A stretch of 64,000 nucleotides of DNA from Larkinella soli (GTDB taxonomy: Bacteria > Bacteroidota > Bacteroidia > Cytophagales > Spirosomataceae), in assembly GCF_003703975.1 (NCBI RefSeq), contig NZ_QTJY01000004.1, positions 124,001 to 188,000 on the forward strand, given 5' to 3'. Both the position numbers and the translations under genes were made by a program. The stretch's first letter is position 1, and every line of letters begins with the position of its first letter. The notes under the pieces are model-generated. The model made no database searches, had not been told where the DNA came from, and saw nothing but the letters and a program-made list of their open reading frames with translations. Positions 43,792 to 52,646 of this stretch are shown one piece after another.

Positions 43792-44439
43792 ATGCGTCTG
43801 ATAGCGTTGAACCGGTCTTTCTTTCTGGTCTATACGGCGGTGCTGGTCGTCGTCGGTGTGCTGATGCTGCTGTTCAGTAAACAGGAGTTGATGCAGTGGG
43901 TCAACCGGCATCATGCCCCCGCGGCCGACCTGCTTTTCAGGAACATCACCTACCTCGGCGACGGGGCCTTTTCCGTCATCGTCGTCCTGATACTGGCCTT
44001 TAGATCGGTCCGGTATGCGGCCATGGGCGCGGTTTCCTTCCTGCTCTCGACCGGCATTGCCCAGTTGCTGAAGCATTTCGTATTTCCCGACGCGCTCCGG
44101 CCCATCCGGTATTTCGAGCATTCGGCGCTTGAATTCCGGGTCATCGAAGGACTGGACATCCACAGCTACAACAGTTTTCCGTCGGGCCATTCCACCACCG
44201 CCTTTGCCGTCTTCTGCCTGCTCGCCCTGCTGGACGAGCGTAAGGGGCGGGGCTGGTTTTTTGCGGTGATGGCCGTCATCGTGGCCTATTCGCGGGTGTA
44301 TCTGTTTCAGCACTTCGTCGAAGACGTCTACGTCGGCTCGATCATCGGCACGGTTTCCTCCGTGGCCGTGTACCTGGGGCTGAGTCGTTACTGGGAACGG
44401 AACCCGCGCCACTGGCACACCCGGCGCATCCGGTTTTAA
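43792..44439 (+). CDS. PAP2-family phosphatase
   Basis: A 215-residue membrane phosphatase with the three PAP2 motifs: KHFVFPDALRP, SFPSGHSTTAF and SRVYLFQHFVEDV. It may act on phosphatidic acid or undecaprenyl pyrophosphate. The ATG at 43792 (MRLIALNRSF) is preferred over an earlier frame start at 43741. The stop codon overlaps that of the convergent rubredoxin-like gene by TTAA. Confidence 0.9.
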   Translation: MRLIALNRSFFLVYTAVLVVVGVLMLLFSKQELMQWVNRHHAPAADLLFRNITYLGDGAFSVIVVLILAFRSVRYAAMGAVSFLLSTGIAQLLKHFVFPDALRPIRYFEHSALEFRVIEGLDIHSYNSFPSGHSTTAFAVFCLLALLDERKGRGWFFAVMAVIVAYSRVYLFQHFVEDVYVGSIIGTVSSVAVYLGLSRYWERNPRHWHTRRIRF

Positions 44440-45854
44440 CGTTCCGGCCGGTATTGCTCCGTAAATTCCGACTTCGGCGCGTCGCAAAGGCCGCAGGTGT
44501 ACTCCTCCGGCAGCGACCCGAACGACCGGCCCGCTTCAAAGCCGCGGTGCGGTTCGCCATACTCGGGATCATATACCGTCAGACAGTGGGGGCATTGATG
44601 CACGGTCCGCAGCGGCCGTTCGGCGCCGGTTTCCGGTTCGGGCCCCGGCGGTTCGGGCAGGAAGGCGTGCTGTCGTTCGTAGTAGGACTGCGCCAGGTCA
44701 CGGATGACGTCACCCAGGGCGTCGGCCGGGCGGCTTTTCGCCACCAGCACGAACGGCGCATTCGGGTTGCCCGACAGGGCTTTCTGATACACGTCGAAGC
44801 GGTCCGGCGCGCCGTTGACCTGAATCGCCACCGATGCGGCCACTTCCGAGAAGGGTACTTTCACCGAAAAACTCAGCTCGTCCGTCCGGACGTCGGCTTC
44901 TTCCAGTTGCAGCAGCAGGTTGTTTTTGAGAGATACGGCCTCCGGATCGGCGTTGGGCAGCTGCCAGTTCAGATACCAGGAGGGTACGTGGGTCCGGATG
45001 CCGAAGCGGCCCAGCAACTGCCGCCAGCCGGGCAGGTCTTTTTCCTGAATGTCTTTGACGAGAAAGGTTTTCCAGGGCGTCAGGTAGAGTTTTCCGGCGC
45101 GGGTTTGCAGGGCCAGTTCGCACAGGGCCTCCACGAACGCCAGCGGAAAGGCGTAGGTCTTGCGAAACAGCCCCAGCCAGTAACTGCCGCTCCGGGTCTG
45201 ATGGAATCCCTCATAGACCGGCGTCGGGGGCGGCACCGGGTTCCACTCCGCTTCCGCCTTGCGCGTGCGGCCCCGGAACACGGACATGACGTTCCGGTAA
45301 AACGTTTCCAGGTCGGTGATCGGACGTTCGAAATAAAGCCGCTCCACCACCTCCGCAAACGCGCCGATCGACTCGGTTTCGATCAGGACCGGCCAGCCAT
45401 ACCGCCGGACTGCCCCCGAAGGCCGCAGAAAGACATACCAGTAGTGAGGTTCGGGCGAAGCCACAAAGTTGATGTTTCCCGAGAACAGGGGTACGAGCGA
45501 CTGGGCGGGGTCGCCGAGGTTGATCTTCAGCCGGGTCGGGCGGCTCAGCTGCGCCAGCACGTCCAGGTACACCCCGGTCGTCAGCCAGGGCGTATCGGGA
45601 AACACATCGGTAGCCGGCAGCGAGGAGACGACGTTCTGCACCGACGGGTCGGCGGCATCCGTCGGTCGGCCGATGGCCTCGATGCGCCGGGCCAGGTCTT
45701 CCCGGAGCAGCGCCTTCGGAACCGGCAGCAGCATCTCCTGCCGGTTGCTGATCTCCAGCGTCTCGACGCCGTATTCCCGCGCCAGAACCACGATCCGGCG
45801 CAGATCCCCGGGCGAAACCGTGCCGCCCTGCGTAAGAATCCTTAGTGTATTCAT
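44436..45854 (-). CDS. nitrite/sulfite-reductase-fold protein with C-terminal rubredoxin domain
   Basis: The first 400 residues resemble the ferredoxin-like halves of siroheme nitrite/sulfite reductases (start MNTLRILTQGGTVSPGDLRRIV, with PLFSGNINFVASPEPHYWYVF). The C-X5-C and C-X3-C cysteines that bind the 4Fe-4S cluster and siroheme are missing. The end is a rubredoxin-type domain: C421-P-H-C424 and C454-G-L-C457. A role as electron carrier or assembly partner for the fused nitrate reductase, 7 bases upstream, is inferred. It is co-transcribed with the nitrate reductase. Confidence 0.8.
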   Translation of the reverse strand: MNTLRILTQGGTVSPGDLRRIVVLAREYGVETLEISNRQEMLLPVPKALLREDLARRIEAIGRPTDAADPSVQNVVSSLPATDVFPDTPWLTTGVYLDVLAQLSRPTRLKINLGDPAQSLVPLFSGNINFVASPEPHYWYVFLRPSGAVRRYGWPVLIETESIGAFAEVVERLYFERPITDLETFYRNVMSVFRGRTRKAEAEWNPVPPPTPVYEGFHQTRSGSYWLGLFRKTYAFPLAFVEALCELALQTRAGKLYLTPWKTFLVKDIQEKDLPGWRQLLGRFGIRTHVPSWYLNWQLPNADPEAVSLKNNLLLQLEEADVRTDELSFSVKVPFSEVAASVAIQVNGAPDRFDVYQKALSGNPNAPFVLVAKSRPADALGDVIRDLAQSYYERQHAFLPEPPGPEPETGAERPLRTVHQCPHCLTVYDPEYGEPHRGFEAGRSFGSLPEEYTCGLCDAPKSEFTEQYRPER

Positions 45855-45861
45855 GTGACAA

Positions 45862-48800
45862 TTAAGCCTGGTCAGCCACGACCGCCTGTTTTTTCCCCAC
45901 TCGCTCCAGAATCGCTTTCACCTCCGGGCGGCAGCTGCCGCAGCCGGTTCCGGCGCCCGTTGTCCGGCACAGCTTGCCCAGTTCGTTGGCCCCGGCGCGG
46001 ACGGCTTCCGTCAGGTTGCCTTCTCCGACGTTGTTGCAGGAGCAGACGAGCCGGCCCAGCACCGGCGCGGGTGCCTGGCCCGACCGCAGCAGGGCCAGCC
46101 GTTTTTCCGAAAGCTCGGCACGGCTGTGAATCAGTTCCTTATACTCCTGAAACTCGGCCTTGTCGCCCATCAGGATCGCCCCGACCAGCCGGTCTTCGTG
46201 GATGATGCATTTTTTGTAATACCGGTGTGCCTTGTCCAGAAAAACCACTTCCTCGTAACCGGCGGCCCCGGCGGGCGCTTCCGACAGACCGATGGAACAC
46301 AGCTGAAGACCTTCCATCTTCAGAATGTTCATCGACAGCGAACCGGTGTAATAACTCAGCAGATCGCCGTTCAGATACCGGGCGATCACGTCGGCCTGCT
46401 CCTCGGCGGCTGCCGTGATGCCCCAGAGCTGCCCGTTCAGTTCGGCCAATTCTCCGGCGGCAAAAATGGCCGGGTCGGCGGTCTGGAGGTATTCGTTCAC
46501 CACCACGCCCCGGTTGACCGGCAGGCCGGCCGAGCGGGCCAGTTCGGTGTTGGGCGTGGTGCCGATGGCGAACACGACGGCTTTGGCCGCGACCGTCTGA
46601 CCGTTCGAGAGGTGGACGCCCTCGACGGCTTTTTCCCCGACATAATACCGGATGCTTTCATTATACAGGATTTCGACGCCCCGGTCGGTCAGTTCTTCGT
46701 GCAGCAGGGCGCTGGCAACGTCGTCCAACTGCCGGGTCATCAGGCGGTTTTCGCGCTGAATCACCGTGACGCCCATGCCGATCTCCCGCAGGGAAGCCGC
46801 CAGTTCAAGGCCGAGCAGCCCCCCGCCGACGATCACCACCGGGTCGCCGGTCTGCAATTGACTGCGCAGGGTATCGGCGTCGGTGCGGGTCCGCATGGTC
46901 ATGACGCCCGTGAGGTCGGTGACGTAGTCGCGGGGCATGAAGGCCCGGCTGCCCATCGTCAGCAGCAGCACGTCGTAGGAGTGCGTTTCGCCCCGGTCGT
47001 CGATAATAGTCCGGGCCGCCCGGTCGATCTGCCCGACGGAAACGCCGATGTGGAGGTGAATGCCGAGCGCAGCGGTTTCTTCCGCGCTCATCTTCAGAAG
47101 CTTTTCCCAGGTCTGCGTCCCGCTGATGTAGTCGGGAAGCATGACGCGGTTATAGAAGGGATAAATTTCCCGGCTGAAGACGTGGATTTCGTCGGTGTCG
47201 TTCAGGGGCCGGTAGGTAGTCAGAAACCGGGTGGCGGCCGCTCCTGCGCCGATCACGACGATCTTCTGCTTCGGCTTTACGTATTTCCGCACCTGCACGG
47301 CCGAGAACTTGAAATCCGGCTCCTTCGACAGCGGGTCGATCAGCGGCTGGGTCAGGTTGTTGGTGCGCCCGAAATCCTGCCGGAGAATTTTGCCCCAGTG
47401 CATCGGCAGAAAAACTACCCCGCGCCGGATGTCCTTCGTGATCTTCGCATTGACGCGCACCTCGCCCCGTTTCCCCGACACGATCACCGGATCGCCCTCC
47501 TTCAGCCCGCGTTCTTCGGCGTCTTTCGGATGAATTTCCAGAAACGGTTTGGGAATGTGCCGGTTCAGTTTGCTGACCTTGCCGGTCCGGGTCATCGTGT
47601 GCCACTGGTCGCGGATGCGGCCCGTCGTCAGGATCAGCGGAAAGTCGGTTGACAGTTCCTCCGAGTGATTTTCGTCGGAAACCGTATGGATGCGGGCCTT
47701 TTGGCTGGGGGTATAAAACCGGTGGTCGGCAAACAGGCGCGGGGTGCCGGTCGAGTCGGCATCGGGTACCGGCCACTGGATGGTACCGGCGGTTTTCAGC
47801 CGCGTGTGGCTCAGCCCGCTGATGTCGATGCGGGTGCCTTTGGTCAGGCCGATGTGTTCGTCGTAAACTTCCGATACGTTCCGGTAGGGAAAAGCGTCGC
47901 CGAAGCCCATTTTGCGGGCAAAGCTCCAGATGATTTCCGCATCCGGTCTGGCTTCACCGGGAGGCTGCGTAAAGGCGTTGAGGTAGCTGATCCGGCGTTC
48001 GGAATTGGTCATCGTGCCGGACTTTTCGCCCCAGCCGGCCGCCGGCAGCACGAGGTCGGCATAGGCCAGCGTATCGGAGCGGCCCGAAATATCCTGCACC
48101 ACCACGAAGCGGGCGTTTCTGAGAGCCTCCTCCACGAGCCGGGAGTCCGGCAGGCTGACCATCGGGTTCGTGCAGACGATCCAGACGGCTTTCATGCGGC
48201 CGTCGCGCAGGGCTTCGAACATCTCCGTGGCCGTGTAACCCGGTTTGGGGGCCAGCGCCGGAACGCCCCAGTATTCGGCGACCTCCTGCCGGTGGGCCGG
48301 GTTGTTCAGATCGCGGTGAGCGGGCAGCAGGTTACTCAGCCCGCCCACTTCCCGGCCGCCCATGGCGTTCGGCTGACCGGTCAGCGAGAGCGGCCCGGCG
48401 CCCGGTTTGCCGATCTGTCCGGTGATGAGCGACAGATTGAGCAGTGCGAGGTTCTTGTTGACCCCAATGACGCTCTGATTCAGGCCCATGGCCCACATGG
48501 TCATGAAGCCTTTCGAGCGGCCGATGTATTCGACGGCCCACTTGATGTCTTCCGCGCTGACTCCGCAGTGGACGGCGGCCTGGGCGATGGTGCGGCCCCG
48601 CACTTTGTCGCGGAACGCTTCGAAACCTTCCGTATGCTGATCGATAAATGCCTGGTCCACCAGCCCCCGGTCGATCAGGCCCCGGGCGATGGCGTGATAC
48701 AGCACGATGTCCGTACCCGGTTTGATCTGGAAGTGCAGGTCGGCCATGACGGCGGTCTGCGTCCGGCGCGGGTCCACGACGATGATCTTGTAGTCCGGAT

Positions 48801-49383
48801 TCTGCGCCTTGCGGGCTTCGACCCGCCGGAACAGGATCGGGTGGCACCAGGCGGGGTTGGCGCCGGCAATCAGTAAACAATCCGATAAATCGAGGTCCTC
48901 GTAGCTGCACGGCACGCTGTCCTCGCCCAGCGCCATTTTATACCCCACCACCGCCGAGCTCATGCACAGCCGGGAGTTGGTGTCAAGGTTGTTGGTGCCG
49001 AGAAAGCCCTTCGTCAGCTTGTTGATGAGGTAATATTCTTCGGTCAGGCACTGGCCGGACGCATAGAACCCCACCGAATCCGGCCCGAACCGGGTAATCA
49101 GCGACCTGAAAACGGCGGCTGCCCGCTCGAGGGCGGTATCCCAGCCGACGCGCTCCAGCGGCATGCTGCGATTTTCGCGCATCTGCGGATACAGGAGCCG
49201 GTCGGAGGTGTCCATGACCGTGTAATGCAGATTCATGCCCTTGGAACACAGCTGCCCCCGGTTGACGGGGTGCGACGGGTCGCCCTCCACCCGGAGCCGC
49301 CCGTTGCGGTCCTGATGAACGAGGATGCCGCAGCCGACACCGCAGTACGAACAGGTCGATTTAATGGGTTGTTGAGTCGTCAT
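45862..49383 (-). CDS. assimilatory nitrate reductase fused to FAD/NAD oxidoreductase and BFD modules
   Basis: A 1173-residue multidomain enzyme for nitrate to nitrite in the cytoplasm. Residues 1 to about 690 form a molybdopterin oxidoreductase with an N-terminal 4Fe-4S site (C11, C14, C18, C46) and no signal peptide. From about 700 to 1010 comes a NirB-like pyridine-nucleotide-disulfide oxidoreductase (KIVVIGAGAAATRFL; VVIVGGGLLGLELAAS; IFAAGELAELNGQLWG). The end, about 1095-1150, is a BFD-type [2Fe-2S] domain with LVCSCNNVGEG and GAGTGCGSC. It may take electrons directly from NAD(P)H. Assimilatory reductases of this layout occur in other bacteria as separate NasC/NasB-like subunits. Confidence 0.92.
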   Translation of the reverse strand: MTTQQPIKSTCSYCGVGCGILVHQDRNGRLRVEGDPSHPVNRGQLCSKGMNLHYTVMDTSDRLLYPQMRENRSMPLERVGWDTALERAAAVFRSLITRFGPDSVGFYASGQCLTEEYYLINKLTKGFLGTNNLDTNSRLCMSSAVVGYKMALGEDSVPCSYEDLDLSDCLLIAGANPAWCHPILFRRVEARKAQNPDYKIIVVDPRRTQTAVMADLHFQIKPGTDIVLYHAIARGLIDRGLVDQAFIDQHTEGFEAFRDKVRGRTIAQAAVHCGVSAEDIKWAVEYIGRSKGFMTMWAMGLNQSVIGVNKNLALLNLSLITGQIGKPGAGPLSLTGQPNAMGGREVGGLSNLLPAHRDLNNPAHRQEVAEYWGVPALAPKPGYTATEMFEALRDGRMKAVWIVCTNPMVSLPDSRLVEEALRNARFVVVQDISGRSDTLAYADLVLPAAGWGEKSGTMTNSERRISYLNAFTQPPGEARPDAEIIWSFARKMGFGDAFPYRNVSEVYDEHIGLTKGTRIDISGLSHTRLKTAGTIQWPVPDADSTGTPRLFADHRFYTPSQKARIHTVSDENHSEELSTDFPLILTTGRIRDQWHTMTRTGKVSKLNRHIPKPFLEIHPKDAEERGLKEGDPVIVSGKRGEVRVNAKITKDIRRGVVFLPMHWGKILRQDFGRTNNLTQPLIDPLSKEPDFKFSAVQVRKYVKPKQKIVVIGAGAAATRFLTTYRPLNDTDEIHVFSREIYPFYNRVMLPDYISGTQTWEKLLKMSAEETAALGIHLHIGVSVGQIDRAARTIIDDRGETHSYDVLLLTMGSRAFMPRDYVTDLTGVMTMRTRTDADTLRSQLQTGDPVVIVGGGLLGLELAASLREIGMGVTVIQRENRLMTRQLDDVASALLHEELTDRGVEILYNESIRYYVGEKAVEGVHLSNGQTVAAKAVVFAIGTTPNTELARSAGLPVNRGVVVNEYLQTADPAIFAAGELAELNGQLWGITAAAEEQADVIARYLNGDLLSYYTGSLSMNILKMEGLQLCSIGLSEAPAGAAGYEEVVFLDKAHRYYKKCIIHEDRLVGAILMGDKAEFQEYKELIHSRAELSEKRLALLRSGQAPAPVLGRLVCSCNNVGEGNLTEAVRAGANELGKLCRTTGAGTGCGSCRPEVKAILERVGKKQAVVADQA

Positions 49384-49408
49384 AGGAAAAGGCTTTCCAG
49401 CCTCATGG

Positions 49409-50704
49409 TTAGACCAGATCAGGAACGGCCGCCAGCTCGGGGGTCGGTTTTTTGTCGAAACGGGTCAGCACGACGAACGCGGCCACAAGGGCTACGGCCA
49501 TGCCGATATACAGGAAGGCCTGCTCGTAGGTGATGGATTCGGATTTGAACAGCAGACCGGCCAGCACCCCGCCGACGTTGCCACCCGCCCCGACGATGCC
49601 GCTGACCACGCCCACACCCCGCTTGTTTACGAAGGGCACGATGGCATAAGTGGCCCCGTTCGCCATTTTCAGGAAGAAAGCAAACAGGAGCATGGCTCCG
49701 ACGGCGATCACGAGGTTACCGGTCTGGGAGAAGAGCATGATGCCCACGCCTTCGAGCAGAAGCAGACCGGCCAGCAGCAGCCCCTTGCCCCGAAGTCCGA
49801 ACCGGCTGCCGACGCGGTCGGCCACGATGCCGCCCACCGCCCGGGCGAAAATGTTCATGAATCCGAAAATGCCGGCCAGCAGCCCGGCCGTGGGCAGATC
49901 GACCTTGAAGGTGTCGACGAAATACAGGGCCGCCACCCCGTCGAACGTGATCTCGATGCCGAAGCAGGCGCCGTAGGCCAGGAAGAGCGCCCAGACGCGC
50001 CAGTCGGCGGAGGCCGCCCAGAAACTGACCGGGGCACCTTGGCCGGCGGCTTTCTGCCATTTGATGTCGGCGAAGTTGCCTTCCGGGGTATCCTTCGTAA
50101 AGCGGTAATAGACGAAGGCCATGATGAGCAGGATCACGCCCGGAATGAGCATCGCCAGCCGCCAGGCCTCCGGCTTCGTGTATCCCAGCCCGACGAATCC
50201 GGCCAGAATCAGCGGCATAAGCATATTGGTGATGCCCCCGCCGAGGTTCCCCCAGCCGCCGGCTACCGCGTTGGCGGTTCCCTTGATGTTGTCGGCGAAC
50301 ATGGCCGAGGTGTGGTACTGGGTGATGACGAACGACGCCCCGATGACGCCGATGCCCAGCCGGAACAGCAGGAAGGTTTCGTAGCTGTTCGCCAGACCGA
50401 TACCCAGCACCGGAATGGCGCTCAGGACGAGCAGGAGCGTATACGAAAGCCGCGGGCCGACGGTGTCGCAGAGCCGCCCGATGATGAGCCGGGCGAAGAT
50501 GGTCATGGAGACGGCGGCTACGATGGCGTTGCCGATCTGCGGTTTGGTCAGACCCAGGTCTTCCCGGATCACCGGCATCAGGGGCGCAATGCCGAACCAG
50601 CCGAAGAAGCAGAAGAAAAACGTCAGCCAGGTGATGTGGAACGTCCGCATCTGAACGCCCCGGAAGGAGAAGATATCGAGTTTCGTGAGTTTTCCGGTTT
50701 TCAT
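49409..50704 (-). CDS. nitrate/nitrite transporter, NarK/NNP type
   Basis: A 431-residue MFS protein with 12 membrane segments. Nitrate-porter signatures are present: GGWGNLGGGITNMLMP in the first half and GIVGAGGNVGGVLAGLLF in the second, with HITWLTFFFCFFGWFGIAPL near the start. It imports nitrate for the reductase 25 bases downstream. It lies between the porin and the nitrate reductase in one operon. Confidence 0.94.
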   Translation of the reverse strand: MKTGKLTKLDIFSFRGVQMRTFHITWLTFFFCFFGWFGIAPLMPVIREDLGLTKPQIGNAIVAAVSMTIFARLIIGRLCDTVGPRLSYTLLLVLSAIPVLGIGLANSYETFLLFRLGIGVIGASFVITQYHTSAMFADNIKGTANAVAGGWGNLGGGITNMLMPLILAGFVGLGYTKPEAWRLAMLIPGVILLIMAFVYYRFTKDTPEGNFADIKWQKAAGQGAPVSFWAASADWRVWALFLAYGACFGIEITFDGVAALYFVDTFKVDLPTAGLLAGIFGFMNIFARAVGGIVADRVGSRFGLRGKGLLLAGLLLLEGVGIMLFSQTGNLVIAVGAMLLFAFFLKMANGATYAIVPFVNKRGVGVVSGIVGAGGNVGGVLAGLLFKSESITYEQAFLYIGMAVALVAAFVVLTRFDKKPTPELAAVPDLV

Positions 50705-50759
50705 GGTCGTATGGGTTGGGGCCGGCAGTCGGTAACGGGCCGGCCGGAACGGAGAAAGA

Positions 50760-52151
50760 TTATTTCAGGAAATCGGGGCGGATGTTGATCATCAGATACG
50801 CCCAGGTTGCGTTCTTTTTCGCGTTGGTCACGTTCTTGACGGCCGCCGACGCCAGCGTTTCGGTGCCCAGAAAGGCGCAGTAGCCGCCTTCCAGCCCGAT
50901 GCTTTTGGTCAGGGTATGGCTGTAGATCAGGTCAAGTTCGGTGCCGAATCGGTTGCTCATCGCGGAGCGGCCGTCGGTTTTATAAATGGCATTGGGCGAG
51001 CTGAACTGGTGCAGGTCGAACGTCAGCAGGCTTTTTTCTCCGGCTTTGTAGCGCGTCCGCAGATAAACGTCCTTCAGCCCTGCCCGGCCGAAGCCGTCGG
51101 CTACGTAGAAGTAATCCATGTAGCCCCAGTGTTTATGCGGGGTGCCGTACAGGGGGTCGAACTTATGGTTTCTGGTCAGCGGGCCGGTGGTATTGTTGCC
51201 GGAGGTATAGTCGAAGCCGGGGCCGATGCTGAAGCGTTTACCGGCATTGTACAGCGCCTGAATCGAAAACATCCAGGCACTGATCGGCAGACCGTCGCGG
51301 TCCTTCCCGAACTGATAATAGGCGTTTCCGATAAAGGAAGCCCGTTTGAAGGCCGTGCCGGTCAGGAAGAAGCCGGTCGTATAGCGGCTCCAGGTGCCGT
51401 TGCCGTAGACCCGGTTCACGACGGGCGGTTTGCCGGTCGTGTCGGTCACCGTGCGGTATTTGTTGAAATCGTCTTTGATCAGCAGGAAGGAGCCGTTGCC
51501 GAAGGCGGTTTTTTTGCCGATATACAGAAATTGAAGCGATTTATACATCGTGCCGATGCCGTTGGTACCGGCCGTATACCCGGTTGGAACGCCGTTGTAC
51601 ACCGTGCCCGTTTTCAGCTCCCGGTTCTGGTTATACGCCAGCCCGAGGTGCGCGATCCAGCCGGTCGGGGTAGTGTATTTCAGGAGCGCCATATCGTGCC
51701 GGCGGCCCTGCTGGAGCCAGTCGAGGTTGCCGAGCAGCCGCACGTCGTCGTAGACCAGTTCCTGGCGGCCGATCTTCAGGGCCAGTTCGCCGGCTTTGTA
51801 GGAAGTGTCGGTCAGGGCGATTTCGGCCCAGGCTTCATGGATCATCAGGCCGTTCAGGTCCGCATGGGTCGTGCGGTTGATGGTGGAGGCATCCTGCCCC
51901 CAGACCCGGACATCCTGAAGCGTCGTGAAGAATTTGACCCGGTAGCCGCCGTATCCGGCCGAGAGCCGGGTGCGCTGGGAGGTAAAGAAGGCCGGTTGGT
52001 CGCCGGCTTTGAGAAGGGTGCCCTGGCCGTTTCGGAGTTCGGTTCGGGTCCGAAGCTGCCCCGACAGGGTAAATTGTGCGAAGCCCGATTGGCTAAGCAA
52101 AAATAATCCGTAAAAACCCAATAGGAATTTGGAATGTATGAGCTTTTTCAT
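50760..52151 (-). CDS. outer-membrane porin, alginate-export-like
   Basis: A signal peptide (MKKLIHSKFLLGFYGLFLLSQSGFA) is followed by a barrel of the alginate export family (PF13372): FTLSGQLRTRTELRNG, QDVRVWGQD, LKIGRQELVYDDVRLLGN and a GPGFDYTSGNN strand. At the head of the nitrate operon it is probably a porin for nitrate or small anions across the outer membrane. The ATG at 52151 is used although the frame is open to 52292. A shared motif lies 13 bases before the start. Confidence 0.88.
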   Translation of the reverse strand: MKKLIHSKFLLGFYGLFLLSQSGFAQFTLSGQLRTRTELRNGQGTLLKAGDQPAFFTSQRTRLSAGYGGYRVKFFTTLQDVRVWGQDASTINRTTHADLNGLMIHEAWAEIALTDTSYKAGELALKIGRQELVYDDVRLLGNLDWLQQGRRHDMALLKYTTPTGWIAHLGLAYNQNRELKTGTVYNGVPTGYTAGTNGIGTMYKSLQFLYIGKKTAFGNGSFLLIKDDFNKYRTVTDTTGKPPVVNRVYGNGTWSRYTTGFFLTGTAFKRASFIGNAYYQFGKDRDGLPISAWMFSIQALYNAGKRFSIGPGFDYTSGNNTTGPLTRNHKFDPLYGTPHKHWGYMDYFYVADGFGRAGLKDVYLRTRYKAGEKSLLTFDLHQFSSPNAIYKTDGRSAMSNRFGTELDLIYSHTLTKSIGLEGGYCAFLGTETLASAAVKNVTNAKKNATWAYLMINIRPDFLK

Positions 52152-52164
52152 ACATTTGAAGAGG

Positions 52165-52181
52165 TTTAAGGTGGAACACGT
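52165..52181 (-). promoter_or_regulatory. shared nitrate-operon motif, porin side
   Basis: On the minus strand ACGTGTTCCACCTTAAA lies 13 bases before the porin ATG. It matches the motif before nirB (55450-55466) at 16 of 17 bases, at almost the same distance from the start codon. It may be a regulator site, or part of the leader. Confidence 0.65.
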
Positions 52182-52199
52182 CTTAAACAGTAGTCTTGA

Positions 52200-52236
52200 C
52201 CCTGCCGAGCCGCCACTTGGCAGGGTTTCTTTTTTC
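52200..52236 (+). terminator. terminator-like hairpin upstream of the porin
   Basis: CCCTGCC, 12-base loop, GGCAGGG, then TTTCTTTTTT on the plus strand. No plus-strand gene ends here. It may terminate antisense or leader transcription, or be a leftover. Confidence 0.6.
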
Positions 52237-52646
52237 TTCCGGGACGGACCGCCATCCGTTTTCCGAAAGTCCTCTTCGCAGCAATCCGCCAATCACCGGA
52301 AGAGTACCGGGCGCAAAACTTCAAAAAATTATAAATAACCGGTAAATATTTTAATTCCCTGTCTTTGGCCTCGTATAGCCCTTATCGGGGCATTTCACGT
52401 GGAATTGAACTATTTGGATAATTTGATTCCCATTTTTTATAGAGTAGATTTACTAAGTAATGCTACTTAGATGCTGAGCGAAAATTAGGTATAATTATTT
52501 ATTTTCCAAAAGATAGGTTGCAAAAATGAGCGTAGATCAAAAAATATTTGGTAAATGCTCAAAAGTTCGTTTAAAAGTAAAGGTGTTTGCCGGAAAATCT
52601 GTCCCTTTTCGTAATTTCAGGTTAAAATACAAAGTTCAATCGCATC
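52237..52646. other. AT-rich intergenic region between the divergent porin and TrpD2-like genes
   Basis: The 410 bases are much richer in A and T than the surroundings. They hold a near-palindrome TTCACGTGGAA at about 52392-52402, which shares ACGTGG/CCACGT content with the nitrate motif. No gene is convincing. Promoters for both flanking genes are expected here. Confidence 0.5.
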
